5,993 nt of DNA from Armatimonadota bacterium. GTDB taxonomy: Bacteria; Armatimonadota; Armatimonadia; Armatimonadales; Armatimonadaceae. This document shows, one piece after another, positions 1-5,680 of the stretch. The stretch lies in the NCBI GenBank assembly GCA_014380985.1, contig JACMIU010000287.1:1-5993 (forward strand). Direction: 5' to 3'. A program made the translations under genes and the position numbers. The notes under the pieces are model-generated. The model worked only from the letters and a program-made list of their open reading frames with translations, was not told where the DNA came from and searched no databases. Within the stretch, counting starts at the first letter, position 1; each line of letters starts with the position of its first letter.

Positions 1-816
1 ACGATTAGTAGCCGGGTGCGCTTCAACCGGGCGATTATCAACCCGAAGTGGGACTCGTACTACAATTTCTCGAATCTGCACCGCCTCCACATTCTGTACG
101 GGGAGGGCAACATGAGCGAGTACGCGACTGCCTTAAAAATCGGCACGACTTCTTGCGCCCTGTCATTGGTGGAGGAAGGCTTACTGGGCGGCGAGGTCGA
201 AATCCGCGACCCGCTGGAAACGCTTCGCGCCGTGAGCCGCGACCCGACCTACAAATGGCTGGTGAAGCGCAAATCGGGCGGCACGATTTCGTCGGTAGAT
301 TTGCAACGCATCTACTTGGAGGCGAGCAAGAAACGGCTGTCGGGCGTGGACGCGCAGACCGACTGGGTTCTGCGCGAATGGGAGTTTACCCTTGACGCTC
401 TGGAGCGCGACCCGATGAGCCTTGCCACAAAACTCGACTGGGTGGCGAAAAAGAAAATCTACGAGGAATATATCGAAAGCGAAGGCGTCGGCTGGCAGGA
501 TGAGGTGATGCAGTCATTAGACATCGAGTATCACAACGTCAACCCGGCGCAAAGTCTGTTCACCGCGCTTGAAGAGAACGGCGACATGGAACGGCTTATT
601 TCGCCCTCAGAGATAGCGACGGCGGCGGTAGTCGCGCCGCAAAATACTCGCGCCAAAGCCCGCGCCGACATCATATCGAAACTGATTAATACGCGCTCCC
701 GTGACTACGTGATTGATTGGGACTTGGTGTATCTGGCGAAAAACCGCCATTTGGATCTGAAGAACCCGTTCGACACTTACGACGAAGAAGCGGCATCGTT
801 TAGCAAGACGATTTAG
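1..816 (+). CDS. PafA/Dop family enzyme (Pup ligase or Pup deamidase), C-terminal part, 5' truncated
   Basis: The frame is open from base 1, so the gene starts upstream of the window; 271 residues are visible. PafA attaches the small modifier Pup to lysines of target proteins using ATP, and Dop deamidates Pup or removes it; the two are homologous cytoplasmic enzymes. Visible family signatures are the RLH..L.GEGNMSE segment (visible residues 28-40), LKIGTT just after it, DLQRIYLEA, LERDPM, LDWVAKK, and P.NTRA.AR near the C-terminus. LQRIYL and LERDPM look more like Dop. The tail, with a YVIDWDLVYL segment and a final NPFDTYDEE, looks more like PafA, so I do not choose between them. By comparison with the 452-residue mycobacterial PafA, about 180 N-terminal residues, including the nucleotide-binding part, are missing. 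The motif TRDEPHAD that normally precedes RRLH is replaced by a sequence around PKWDSYYNFSN. Family assignment is firm; subtype is open. Confidence 0.85.
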   Translation, partial: TISSRVRFNRAIINPKWDSYYNFSNLHRLHILYGEGNMSEYATALKIGTTSCALSLVEEGLLGGEVEIRDPLETLRAVSRDPTYKWLVKRKSGGTISSVDLQRIYLEASKKRLSGVDAQTDWVLREWEFTLDALERDPMSLATKLDWVAKKKIYEEYIESEGVGWQDEVMQSLDIEYHNVNPAQSLFTALEENGDMERLISPSEIATAAVVAPQNTRAKARADIISKLINTRSRDYVIDWDLVYLAKNRHLDLKNPFDTYDEEAASFSKTI

Positions 817-820
817 CATC

Positions 821-929
821 GCCGGATTTCTGAACCGCTAAGACGTAAAGGGTACAAAGAGAAAAGAAGTAAAAAAGAAATCTTAAAATCCTTTGCGCCC
901 TCTGCGTCTTAGCGGTTCAAAAATCCGGT
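821..929. repeat. Long imperfect inverted repeat between convergent genes
   Basis: Left arm 821-859 and right arm 891-929 are reverse complements at 33 of 39 positions, with a perfect 15-base core (TGAACCGCTAAGACG and its complement). The 31-base centre (860-890) is very A-rich on the plus strand. The repeat begins four bases after the stop of the PafA/Dop gene. Its right arm covers the last three codons and the TGA stop of the minus-strand gene. As RNA it would fold into a long hairpin from either strand, so it could protect 3' ends or help end transcription. No T-run follows the stem on the plus strand, so it is not a textbook intrinsic terminator. The core resembles dispersed intergenic palindromes with an 'aaccgctaagacg' motif that I recall from many bacterial genomes. 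That comparison is from memory. Confidence 0.85.
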
Positions 930-1708
930 GGGGCGGACGGCATCACGGAACCGCTCGGCGCAGGGATATTCACGCGCCCCGACGCTTCGGTTGGTGTGGA
1001 CGCGCCAACCGGGTCGTCGTCGGGCGGGTCGAACTTGCCGGTAATCAGTAGCGCGAAAATCCAGAGTGTTGGAACGCCCATCAGCAGTGCCAGTCCGGTC
1101 GCAACCGGCGCGGTAGCGACCATCAGCGGCTCCTCGTTCTCCCAAAGAATATAGCCATCGGGCGCGAAACCGGGCGGGGCAGCGACTACTTTGGCAAGCG
1201 GGTCGAAACCACGCCGGACGAGCAAGCCGGTGAACGGCGGACGCAGGGTCACGGCGTCGCGGTTCTGGCTAAGCCACGTATCCGTGGTGCGTACCGAACT
1301 CGATTCGAGCGGCTTCAGGGCATTATAGAGCGCGACTCGTTTTTTGTCTGTGGCGCGAATCATCACCAGGTAGTTCGGCTTCTCCTGCGCGAGTTGCCGC
1401 AAGTCCAGCGAACGCTCCGCCTCTTTCGGCGACACAAGCGGGACGTATAGAAACGTTGGCGCGTCGGGATTTGTACCGCGTCGCAACCGCAAAGCGCGGG
1501 ACAGGGGCGCGTTCCCGTCGGTAATCTTTACCCAAGTGATCGCGGTTTTCGGTGGGTTGGTCAGCAGGGCGTCCCGCGTCAGGGAAAGCGGTTTGCGGTT
1601 TTTGCGCTCGGCGTCGGTCGTGGTTTTGCCGTTCCAAAACAGGGTCGCGCCCCAAATCATCAAAACCGCGCTAACGAGAAGCAGAGGCAGGCGAAATCGG
1701 TCAAGCAT
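917..1708 (-). CDS. Hypothetical protein with two predicted membrane segments
   Basis: I do not recognise this 263-residue protein. A hydrophobic segment lies at about residues 7-25 after a short basic start (MLDRFR), and a second at about 198-223. Between them is a polar region of about 170 residues with mixed beta/alpha character, including FLYVPLV near residue 86 and YLVMIRA near 113. The tail after residue 224 is rich in Pro, Asp and Ser, looks disordered, and ends in PPDF. The simplest topology is a membrane protein with the central domain outside the cytoplasm and both ends inside. No catalytic motif stands out. The ATG at 1708 is chosen because the hydrophobic segment follows directly. 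No good Shine-Dalgarno sequence precedes it; only a weak CCGGGA is seen. It converges with the PafA/Dop gene and diverges from the amylase gene. The stop lies inside the inverted repeat, so the C-terminus may have been altered by its insertion. Confidence 0.75.
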   Translation of the reverse strand: MLDRFRLPLLLVSAVLMIWGATLFWNGKTTTDAERKNRKPLSLTRDALLTNPPKTAITWVKITDGNAPLSRALRLRRGTNPDAPTFLYVPLVSPKEAERSLDLRQLAQEKPNYLVMIRATDKKRVALYNALKPLESSSVRTTDTWLSQNRDAVTLRPPFTGLLVRRGFDPLAKVVAAPPGFAPDGYILWENEEPLMVATAPVATGLALLMGVPTLWIFALLITGKFDPPDDDPVGASTPTEASGRVNIPAPSGSVMPSAPPDF

Positions 1709-1743
1709 AGAAAATCCCGGTGGCGTAAAGAAACGTCTTCTTT

Positions 1744-1752
1744 CTTATATCA
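1744..1752 (-). promoter_or_regulatory. Candidate extended -10 promoter for the minus-strand membrane protein
   Basis: Read on the minus strand the bases are TGATATAAG, that is TGn followed by TATAAG, which matches five of six bases of the -10 consensus with the extended TG. The start of transcription would be near 1737, about 29 bases before the ATG. No convincing -35 box is seen at the proper distance; extended -10 promoters often lack one. Prediction by eye only. Confidence 0.4.
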
Positions 1753-1800
1753 TGGGCTGTCCGGCGGCGCGGCGATAGGCTTGATTTTTCGCAGACAGGC

Positions 1801-1829
1801 TTGCAACGCCGCCGCGTTCGCGGTACGAT
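1801..1829 (+). promoter_or_regulatory. Candidate sigma-70-type promoter for the amylase operon
   Basis: TTGCAA (1801-1806) and TACGAT (1824-1829) are separated by exactly 17 bases; each matches four of six consensus positions. Transcription would begin near 1836, leaving a leader of about 50 bases before the ATG at 1887. The spacer contains a perfect inverted repeat, CCGCG-TT-CGCGG, at 1812-1823. The position relative to the gene and to the palindrome downstream supports the call, but both boxes are only moderate matches in GC-rich DNA. Confidence 0.45.
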
Positions 1830-1842
1830 GGCGTCAACAAAC

Positions 1843-1856
1843 CCCAACCGGTTGGG
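1843..1856. promoter_or_regulatory. 14-bp perfect palindrome, candidate LacI-family operator
   Basis: CCCAACCGGTTGGG reads the same on both strands. The core AACCGGTT fits the AAnCGnTT pattern with a central CG that is typical of operators bound by LacI/GalR-family repressors. It lies about 7-20 bases after the predicted transcription start of the amylase gene, where a bound repressor would block RNA polymerase. LacI-family proteins often control starch and maltose genes, which fits the neighbour. The palindrome is seen directly; the regulator type is inferred and no regulator gene is present in the window. Confidence 0.45.
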
Positions 1857-1886
1857 TTTATGCTTCGTTGTCGAGGAGAGTAAACT

Positions 1887-3692
1887 ATGAGTTCTGTTTT
1901 CGCCCGCTTCGCCGTGGCTCTCGGTTCGGTTCGTTTGCTCAACAAGGCGGTTTTTGCCGCCGCGTCTGTTCTGCTTCTGGGCGCGTCCGCGCAAGCGGGC
2001 GTGATGATGCAGGGCTTCTACTGGGATATTCCCTCACCCGCCGCCGGGAACGCTTCCGCGCCGTGGCTTTGGGACAAACTCGCCGCGCAGGGCAACGAAA
2101 TGAAACGCGCCGGGTTCACCGCCGTTTGGATTCCCTCCGTGCTGAAAGGCGCGTCGGGCGGCTATTCGATGGGCTACGACCCCTATGACGACTACGACAT
2201 GGGGTCGAAAAATCAGCAGTTTACCTATACCACGCGATTCGGAACCCGCGAACAACTCCAGCGGTCGGTAGCGATGATGCGGGCGAACGGTCTCGAAGTC
2301 TATGTGGACATGGTGCTGAACCACCGCAACGGCGATAATAACTGGTCGTTTCAGCACGCCGACGCTTACGGGGTTTGGGGGCGCGGTCGCTTCCAAAAAG
2401 GCTTCTACGATTTTCACCCGAATGTGGCACAAGACCCGAATGTGCCGGACGATTCCATCTCGTTCGGGCGCGATGTCGCGCACATCAACGGCGCACGACC
2501 GGCAGGATATTCGGTATCCTACGTGTTCGACGGCTTGCAAAAATCGGGCGACTGGATGACAAAGGCGTTGGATATTCAGGGCTACCGCCTTGATAACGTC
2601 AAGGGTATTTCCACCGACTTCCTGCGCGGCTATTTGAACTACGGCGCGATGGCGGGCAAGTTCACCGTCGGCGAGTATTACGACGGCAACCTCGGATTGG
2701 TCAACGGGTGGGTTGAAAGCGGGCTACAGCGGCGGGCGTCGGCGTTCGATTTCCCCCTGCGTGACGAACTATCCGCCATGTGCGGTAACAGCGGTTTTTA
2801 CAACATGAGGCGGTTAGACCACGCGGGGCTAACCGGAGTCAATCCCGACCGCTCGGTGACATGGGTCGAAAACCATGACACCGACCGTGATCACGCCATC
2901 AGGCAAAACAAAATGTTGGCGTATGCGTACATACTAACTTCGGAAGGCTACCCGTGCGTTTTCTACAAAGACTGGGAAGTCTACGGGTTGAAAGAGCGCA
3001 TCAACAATCTGGTCTGGATTCACGAGAAGCTCGCGGCGGGCAGAACGCAGGAACGCTGGAAAGATGACGACGTTTTCGTCTACGAGCGTATGGATGGCGC
3101 ACACCTTCTCACCGGCTTGAACGACAACGGCGCGGCGGAGCGCACGATCACCGTGCAAACCGGCTTCGGTGCGAATGTGCAACTGCACGATTTCACCGGA
3201 CACAAGCCCGACGTTTTCACCGATGGTTCGGGGCGCGTATCAATCACGATTCCGCGCAACAACGGCGGCAACGGCTACGTCGCCTATTCGCGGCTTTATA
3301 ACGGGAGCAGCGGCTTTCCCGTGCCGCAATACGCGGTGACGCAGGAGTTCGCGGGCGCGGACGATTTGGACATCAAGCCCGCCGACAACCGGGCGTTTGT
3401 GGATGTTCAGCGTATCTATGTGCAGGGTGGCAAGCGCATATCTGGGGCGTTGTTTTGGGACGCGACCGGTTGGACTTCGCAAACCCGCGTTCGCTTGGAA
3501 CTGGTCGGCACGACGCGAACCGTCGTTGTCGGGAAAGACTACGACCTTCGCACGGCACAGGGCGCGACCATTTCCGCCACCGCCTCGCGCACCGGCTGGT
3601 ACACGCTTCGTATCCGCTCGTTCAACACGCCCGCTGCGAACGTTCGCCCGGCGTATTGGCTACGCACGACCTACACCGCGCCGCCGCTGTAA
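1887..3692 (+). CDS. Secreted alpha-amylase, glycoside hydrolase family 13
   Basis: This 601-residue enzyme should cleave internal alpha-1,4 bonds of starch or glycogen outside the cytoplasm. A signal peptide covers about residues 1-37, with cleavage after AQA. The catalytic barrel runs from about 39 to 385 and opens with VMMQGFYWD. All four conserved GH13 regions are present: DMVLNH (141-146), GYRLDNVK with nucleophile Asp236, VGEYYD with acid/base Glu263, and VENHD with Asp331. The overall pattern, including SMGYDPYDDYD and NLVWIHEKLA, recalls thermococcal (GH13_7) and plant-type amylases. A beta domain C spans about 390-470. A further region of about 125 residues (about 477-601) is not recognised; it is beta-rich in appearance and could bind carbohydrate. 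The start is set by GAGGAGAG at 1873-1880, six bases before the ATG. The stop lies three bases before the next gene, suggesting a shared transcript. Confidence 0.93.
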   Translation: MSSVFARFAVALGSVRLLNKAVFAAASVLLLGASAQAGVMMQGFYWDIPSPAAGNASAPWLWDKLAAQGNEMKRAGFTAVWIPSVLKGASGGYSMGYDPYDDYDMGSKNQQFTYTTRFGTREQLQRSVAMMRANGLEVYVDMVLNHRNGDNNWSFQHADAYGVWGRGRFQKGFYDFHPNVAQDPNVPDDSISFGRDVAHINGARPAGYSVSYVFDGLQKSGDWMTKALDIQGYRLDNVKGISTDFLRGYLNYGAMAGKFTVGEYYDGNLGLVNGWVESGLQRRASAFDFPLRDELSAMCGNSGFYNMRRLDHAGLTGVNPDRSVTWVENHDTDRDHAIRQNKMLAYAYILTSEGYPCVFYKDWEVYGLKERINNLVWIHEKLAAGRTQERWKDDDVFVYERMDGAHLLTGLNDNGAAERTITVQTGFGANVQLHDFTGHKPDVFTDGSGRVSITIPRNNGGNGYVAYSRLYNGSSGFPVPQYAVTQEFAGADDLDIKPADNRAFVDVQRIYVQGGKRISGALFWDATGWTSQTRVRLELVGTTRTVVVGKDYDLRTAQGATISATASRTGWYTLRIRSFNTPAANVRPAYWLRTTYTAPPL

Positions 3693-3695
3693 AAT

Positions 3696-4565
3696 ATGCT
3701 TATGACCCGACGAAACCTATTCCCAACCGTCGCCGCGTTTGCGCTGTTCGCAAGCGCGGCGTTCGCTTGCCCCGCGTTTGCCGCCCCGATTCACGTTTTC
3801 GGAAGCAGTTCGCAGTACGGAACCATTGAATCTGAAACCGGTGCGTACACCAATATCGGGCGGCTCACCGACTCGTTTAACGGGGCTTCGATACCGCTTT
3901 CGGGGTTCGCGTTCGGCGCGGACAACAACCTGTACGGCGTCACGGGGATTGACGGAAGCGGTGCGAACGGCGAAGGCAACTATCTATGGCGGTTCAACCC
4001 CGATACCGGCGTTTCAACCGACCGGCGCGATCTGCCGATTCCTTTGGTGACGATTGCCCGCCGACCCTCGGACGGCAGGCTGTTCGGCTACACGGCGGAC
4101 GCGGACACGGGGAACGCGGCGGTGTACTCGTTCGACACCACCACGTTCGCCCCCACGTTTGTTGGCACCACCGACGTGATTACCACCGGTGCGCTGACGT
4201 TCGACAACAGTAGCCGCTTGTATTTAGCCGACAGTTTCAACGGAAACGTGTACCGCGTTGACACAGGAAACGCGCAAACGCAGTTATTTTCGGAGACCGG
4301 TGTCGCCAATATCACGGGGGCGGCGGTGGTCGGCAACACGCTCGAACTGTTCTCAACCGACGGACGCACCCGCTTTCGCGTGGAGGCGGACGGCTCATTT
4401 TCCCCCGCCGGAACCTACGACATCGGCGGCGGCGATCCCGGCGATTTGATTTTTGGTGCCGCAATCGCGCCGTTCGCGGTGATTCCCGAAGCGGGTAGCG
4501 GCGTTCTGCTTCTCGGTGCGGTGTCGCTCGGATGGTGGACTACGCGCCGTGTCCGTCGCTCCTGA
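3696..4565 (+). CDS. PEP-CTERM surface protein with propeller-like repeats
   Basis: This 289-residue protein has a signal peptide at about residues 1-29, with cleavage after AFA. The C-terminal sorting signal consists of VIPEA (262-266), a hydrophobic stretch LLLGAVSLGWW (271-281), and an arginine-rich end RRVRRS. Exosortase systems recognise such PEP-CTERM tails and move the protein to the surface or extracellular matrix. The body shows repeated beta-strand units typical of propeller-like proteins: FGADNNLYGV (73-82), LWRFNPDTG, RRPSDGRLFGYT, VYSFDTTTF, FDNSSRLYLAD and VYRVDTG. No catalytic residues are evident; a binding or structural role is likely. The first ATG is three bases after the amylase stop and no Shine-Dalgarno sequence precedes it, so translation may be coupled; the ATG at 3702 is an alternative start. 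The usual Pro after PE is Ala here, a tolerated variant. The specific ligand is unknown. Confidence 0.85.
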   Translation: MLMTRRNLFPTVAAFALFASAAFACPAFAAPIHVFGSSSQYGTIESETGAYTNIGRLTDSFNGASIPLSGFAFGADNNLYGVTGIDGSGANGEGNYLWRFNPDTGVSTDRRDLPIPLVTIARRPSDGRLFGYTADADTGNAAVYSFDTTTFAPTFVGTTDVITTGALTFDNSSRLYLADSFNGNVYRVDTGNAQTQLFSETGVANITGAAVVGNTLELFSTDGRTRFRVEADGSFSPAGTYDIGGGDPGDLIFGAAIAPFAVIPEAGSGVLLLGAVSLGWWTTRRVRRS

Positions 4566-4574
4566 ATTGCCACC

Positions 4575-4604
4575 TTGACAGAAACGGATTTGGTCGAGTA
4601 CACT
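4575..4604 (+). promoter_or_regulatory. Candidate sigma-70-type promoter for the second PEP-CTERM gene
   Basis: A perfect TTGACA -35 box (4575-4580) is followed after 18 bases by TACACT (4599-4604), which matches four of six bases of the -10 consensus. It starts only ten bases after the stop of the preceding gene, so the downstream gene probably has its own transcript. The predicted start near 4611 leaves a leader of about 50 bases. This is the best-looking promoter in the window. Confidence 0.6.
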
Positions 4605-4628
4605 GTATTCGCCCTATAACAATAGCTG

Positions 4629-4641
4629 GCAAATAATTTGC
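4629..4641. promoter_or_regulatory. 13-base palindrome in the leader of the second PEP-CTERM gene
   Basis: GCAAAT-A-ATTTGC is a perfect inverted repeat with a single central base, located between the predicted transcription start and the Shine-Dalgarno sequence (4644-4652). It could be a protein-binding site. A hairpin would be weak because the usable loop is tiny. Function unknown. Confidence 0.3.
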
Positions 4642-4659
4642 TTAAGGAAAGGTTTCACG

Positions 4660-5574
4660 ATGAATCTTACTAATCGGTGTTTCTGCCTCACCGCCCTACT
4701 GCTGACAGTATCGCTACCGGTTCACGCGCAGTCATTGTCAGCGAGCGTGGAGGGCGGCGGTTTCTTTAGTGTATACGGTCAGACACCAGACATAATAGAT
4801 TTGTCTGACCGGCAAGTAATTGATCCAGCGCAAAATGGCGACGCGGCGTTTGCTAACGGAAAAGACTACTCCTACAGTGCCAGAGCATCGGCTGGCTTTG
4901 GCTGGCTTCGTGCGGCAGCGATCTCCGAGTCGCAATCGTTCACGAACGGCTATATGCAGGGCTTCGCGGAAGGGCGGGGCGAGTGGGCAGATACCTTGTT
5001 ATTCACGCCAACAGACCCGGCATTGATCGGCACGACCGGTTCGTTTTCCTCCACCTTGATTACCGGGGGGATAATGCTTGTGAATTCGTCATTTCTCGCC
5101 GATGCTTCTGCAAGTGTTATTGTGGGCGTCGAGTGGGAAAGTGGGACAAATATTACCACTTTCCAACGTTATCAAAGCGTATCCTCCGTGGGAGGTATAG
5201 AGACACCGCCAGAGGGTGATTTGTCACTATTATTGAATATGGAAGTTCCCTTTATCTGGGGGCTACCGTCAACCGTTCGCACAATACTCAGGGTGGCAGC
5301 GTCTAGTGCTACGTCGGAAGGATCTAACGCTCAGTCCGGCAGGAGCAGTGCCGACTACGGCAATACCTCTACATGGGGCGGCATTTCGCAGGTTCGGGAA
5401 TCGGTCGGCGGGGCGGCAACTACCGCGTATTCGCTTTCGTCAGGTTCAGGGGCGAACTATCGAAACGCTATCACTGCACCTGCGGTTGTCCCGGAATCAA
5501 GTAGCGTTACGCTTTTAGCCGTTACCGCTGTCGGTGCAACTCTTATCCGTCGCCGCTACCGCCGTAAGCGATAA
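4660..5574 (+). CDS. PEP-CTERM sorting domain protein, function unknown
   Basis: This 304-residue protein has a signal peptide at about residues 1-23 (cleavage after VHA). Its PEP-CTERM tail consists of VVPES (276-280), a hydrophobic segment VTLLAVTAVGATLI (283-296), and a strongly basic end RRRYRRKR. It should be exported and sorted by an exosortase that is not in this window. The body is rich in Ser, Gly, Ala and Thr. Its first half has an alternating pattern, SYSARASAGFGWLRAAA (71-87), followed by EWADTLLF (108-115), which resembles a layout I recall from other PEP-CTERM proteins. No enzyme motif is seen. The start is fixed by a strong AAGGAAAGG at 4644-4652, seven bases before the ATG. 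Base composition is lower in GC than the amylase (hand counts of sample lines 45-52% against about 67%). It has its own promoter and is not obviously co-transcribed with the gene before it. Confidence 0.8.
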   Translation: MNLTNRCFCLTALLLTVSLPVHAQSLSASVEGGGFFSVYGQTPDIIDLSDRQVIDPAQNGDAAFANGKDYSYSARASAGFGWLRAAAISESQSFTNGYMQGFAEGRGEWADTLLFTPTDPALIGTTGSFSSTLITGGIMLVNSSFLADASASVIVGVEWESGTNITTFQRYQSVSSVGGIETPPEGDLSLLLNMEVPFIWGLPSTVRTILRVAASSATSEGSNAQSGRSSADYGNTSTWGGISQVRESVGGAATTAYSLSSGSGANYRNAITAPAVVPESSSVTLLAVTAVGATLIRRRYRRKR

Positions 5575-5614
5575 CCGTTCGCATAAAATCACCATTCGAC
5601 ATATTCCTCTTTTC

Positions 5615-5641
5615 TTGAAATCCTTGCCCGGTTCGGATAAC
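5615..5641 (+). promoter_or_regulatory. Weak candidate promoter upstream of pdxS
   Basis: TTGAAA (5615-5620) and GATAAC (5636-5641) are 15 bases apart, shorter than ideal. A second -10-like box, TAAAAT, lies at 5651-5656 but has no good -35 partner. Some promoter is expected here because the gap after the preceding stop is 106 bases and no terminator-like hairpin was found in it. The exact site is uncertain. Confidence 0.25.
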
Positions 5642-5665
5642 ATGAGTCTCTAAAATCGAGTTGTT

Positions 5666-5671
5666 AGAAGG
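5666..5671 (+). promoter_or_regulatory. Ribosome binding site that fixes the extended pdxS start
   Basis: AGAAGG lies nine bases before the ATG at 5681. No comparable site precedes the in-frame ATG codons at residues 9 and 11. This supports translation of the unusual N-terminal extension of PdxS and not a later start. Confidence 0.6.
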
Positions 5672-5680
5672 TTACTAATT

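Noticed and set aside
16..816. GTG at base 16 as a real start of the PafA/Dop gene
   Set aside because: The frame stays open to base 1, and conserved family sequence missing from the front shows the gene is cut by the window edge.
821..929. Classical rho-independent terminator
   Set aside because: The stem is long and interrupted and no T-run follows it on the plus strand; it is better described as an inverted repeat of uncertain function.
1536..1778. Plus-strand open frame opposite the start of the membrane-protein gene
   Set aside because: No ribosome binding site or recognisable sequence, and it lies opposite a better supported gene.
1801..1829. MerR-type promoter because of the inverted repeat in the spacer
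   Set aside because: MerR-type promoters have a long 19-20 base spacer; this one has the normal 17 bases.
1781..2188. Plus-strand open frame overlapping the amylase start in another frame
   Set aside because: It is very arginine-rich, runs through the promoter and the amylase start, and shows no domain; it is a frame shadow.
2034..2540. Long open frame of 168 codons on the minus strand inside the amylase gene
   Set aside because: It lies wholly opposite a gene with clear conserved GH13 motifs, has no recognisable protein features, and is explained by high-GC shadow coding.
3696..3785. Lipoprotein signal in the first PEP-CTERM protein because of Cys25
   Set aside because: The residues before the Cys (AFA) do not make a good lipobox, and a normal signal peptidase site (AFA before Ala-Pro) follows at once.
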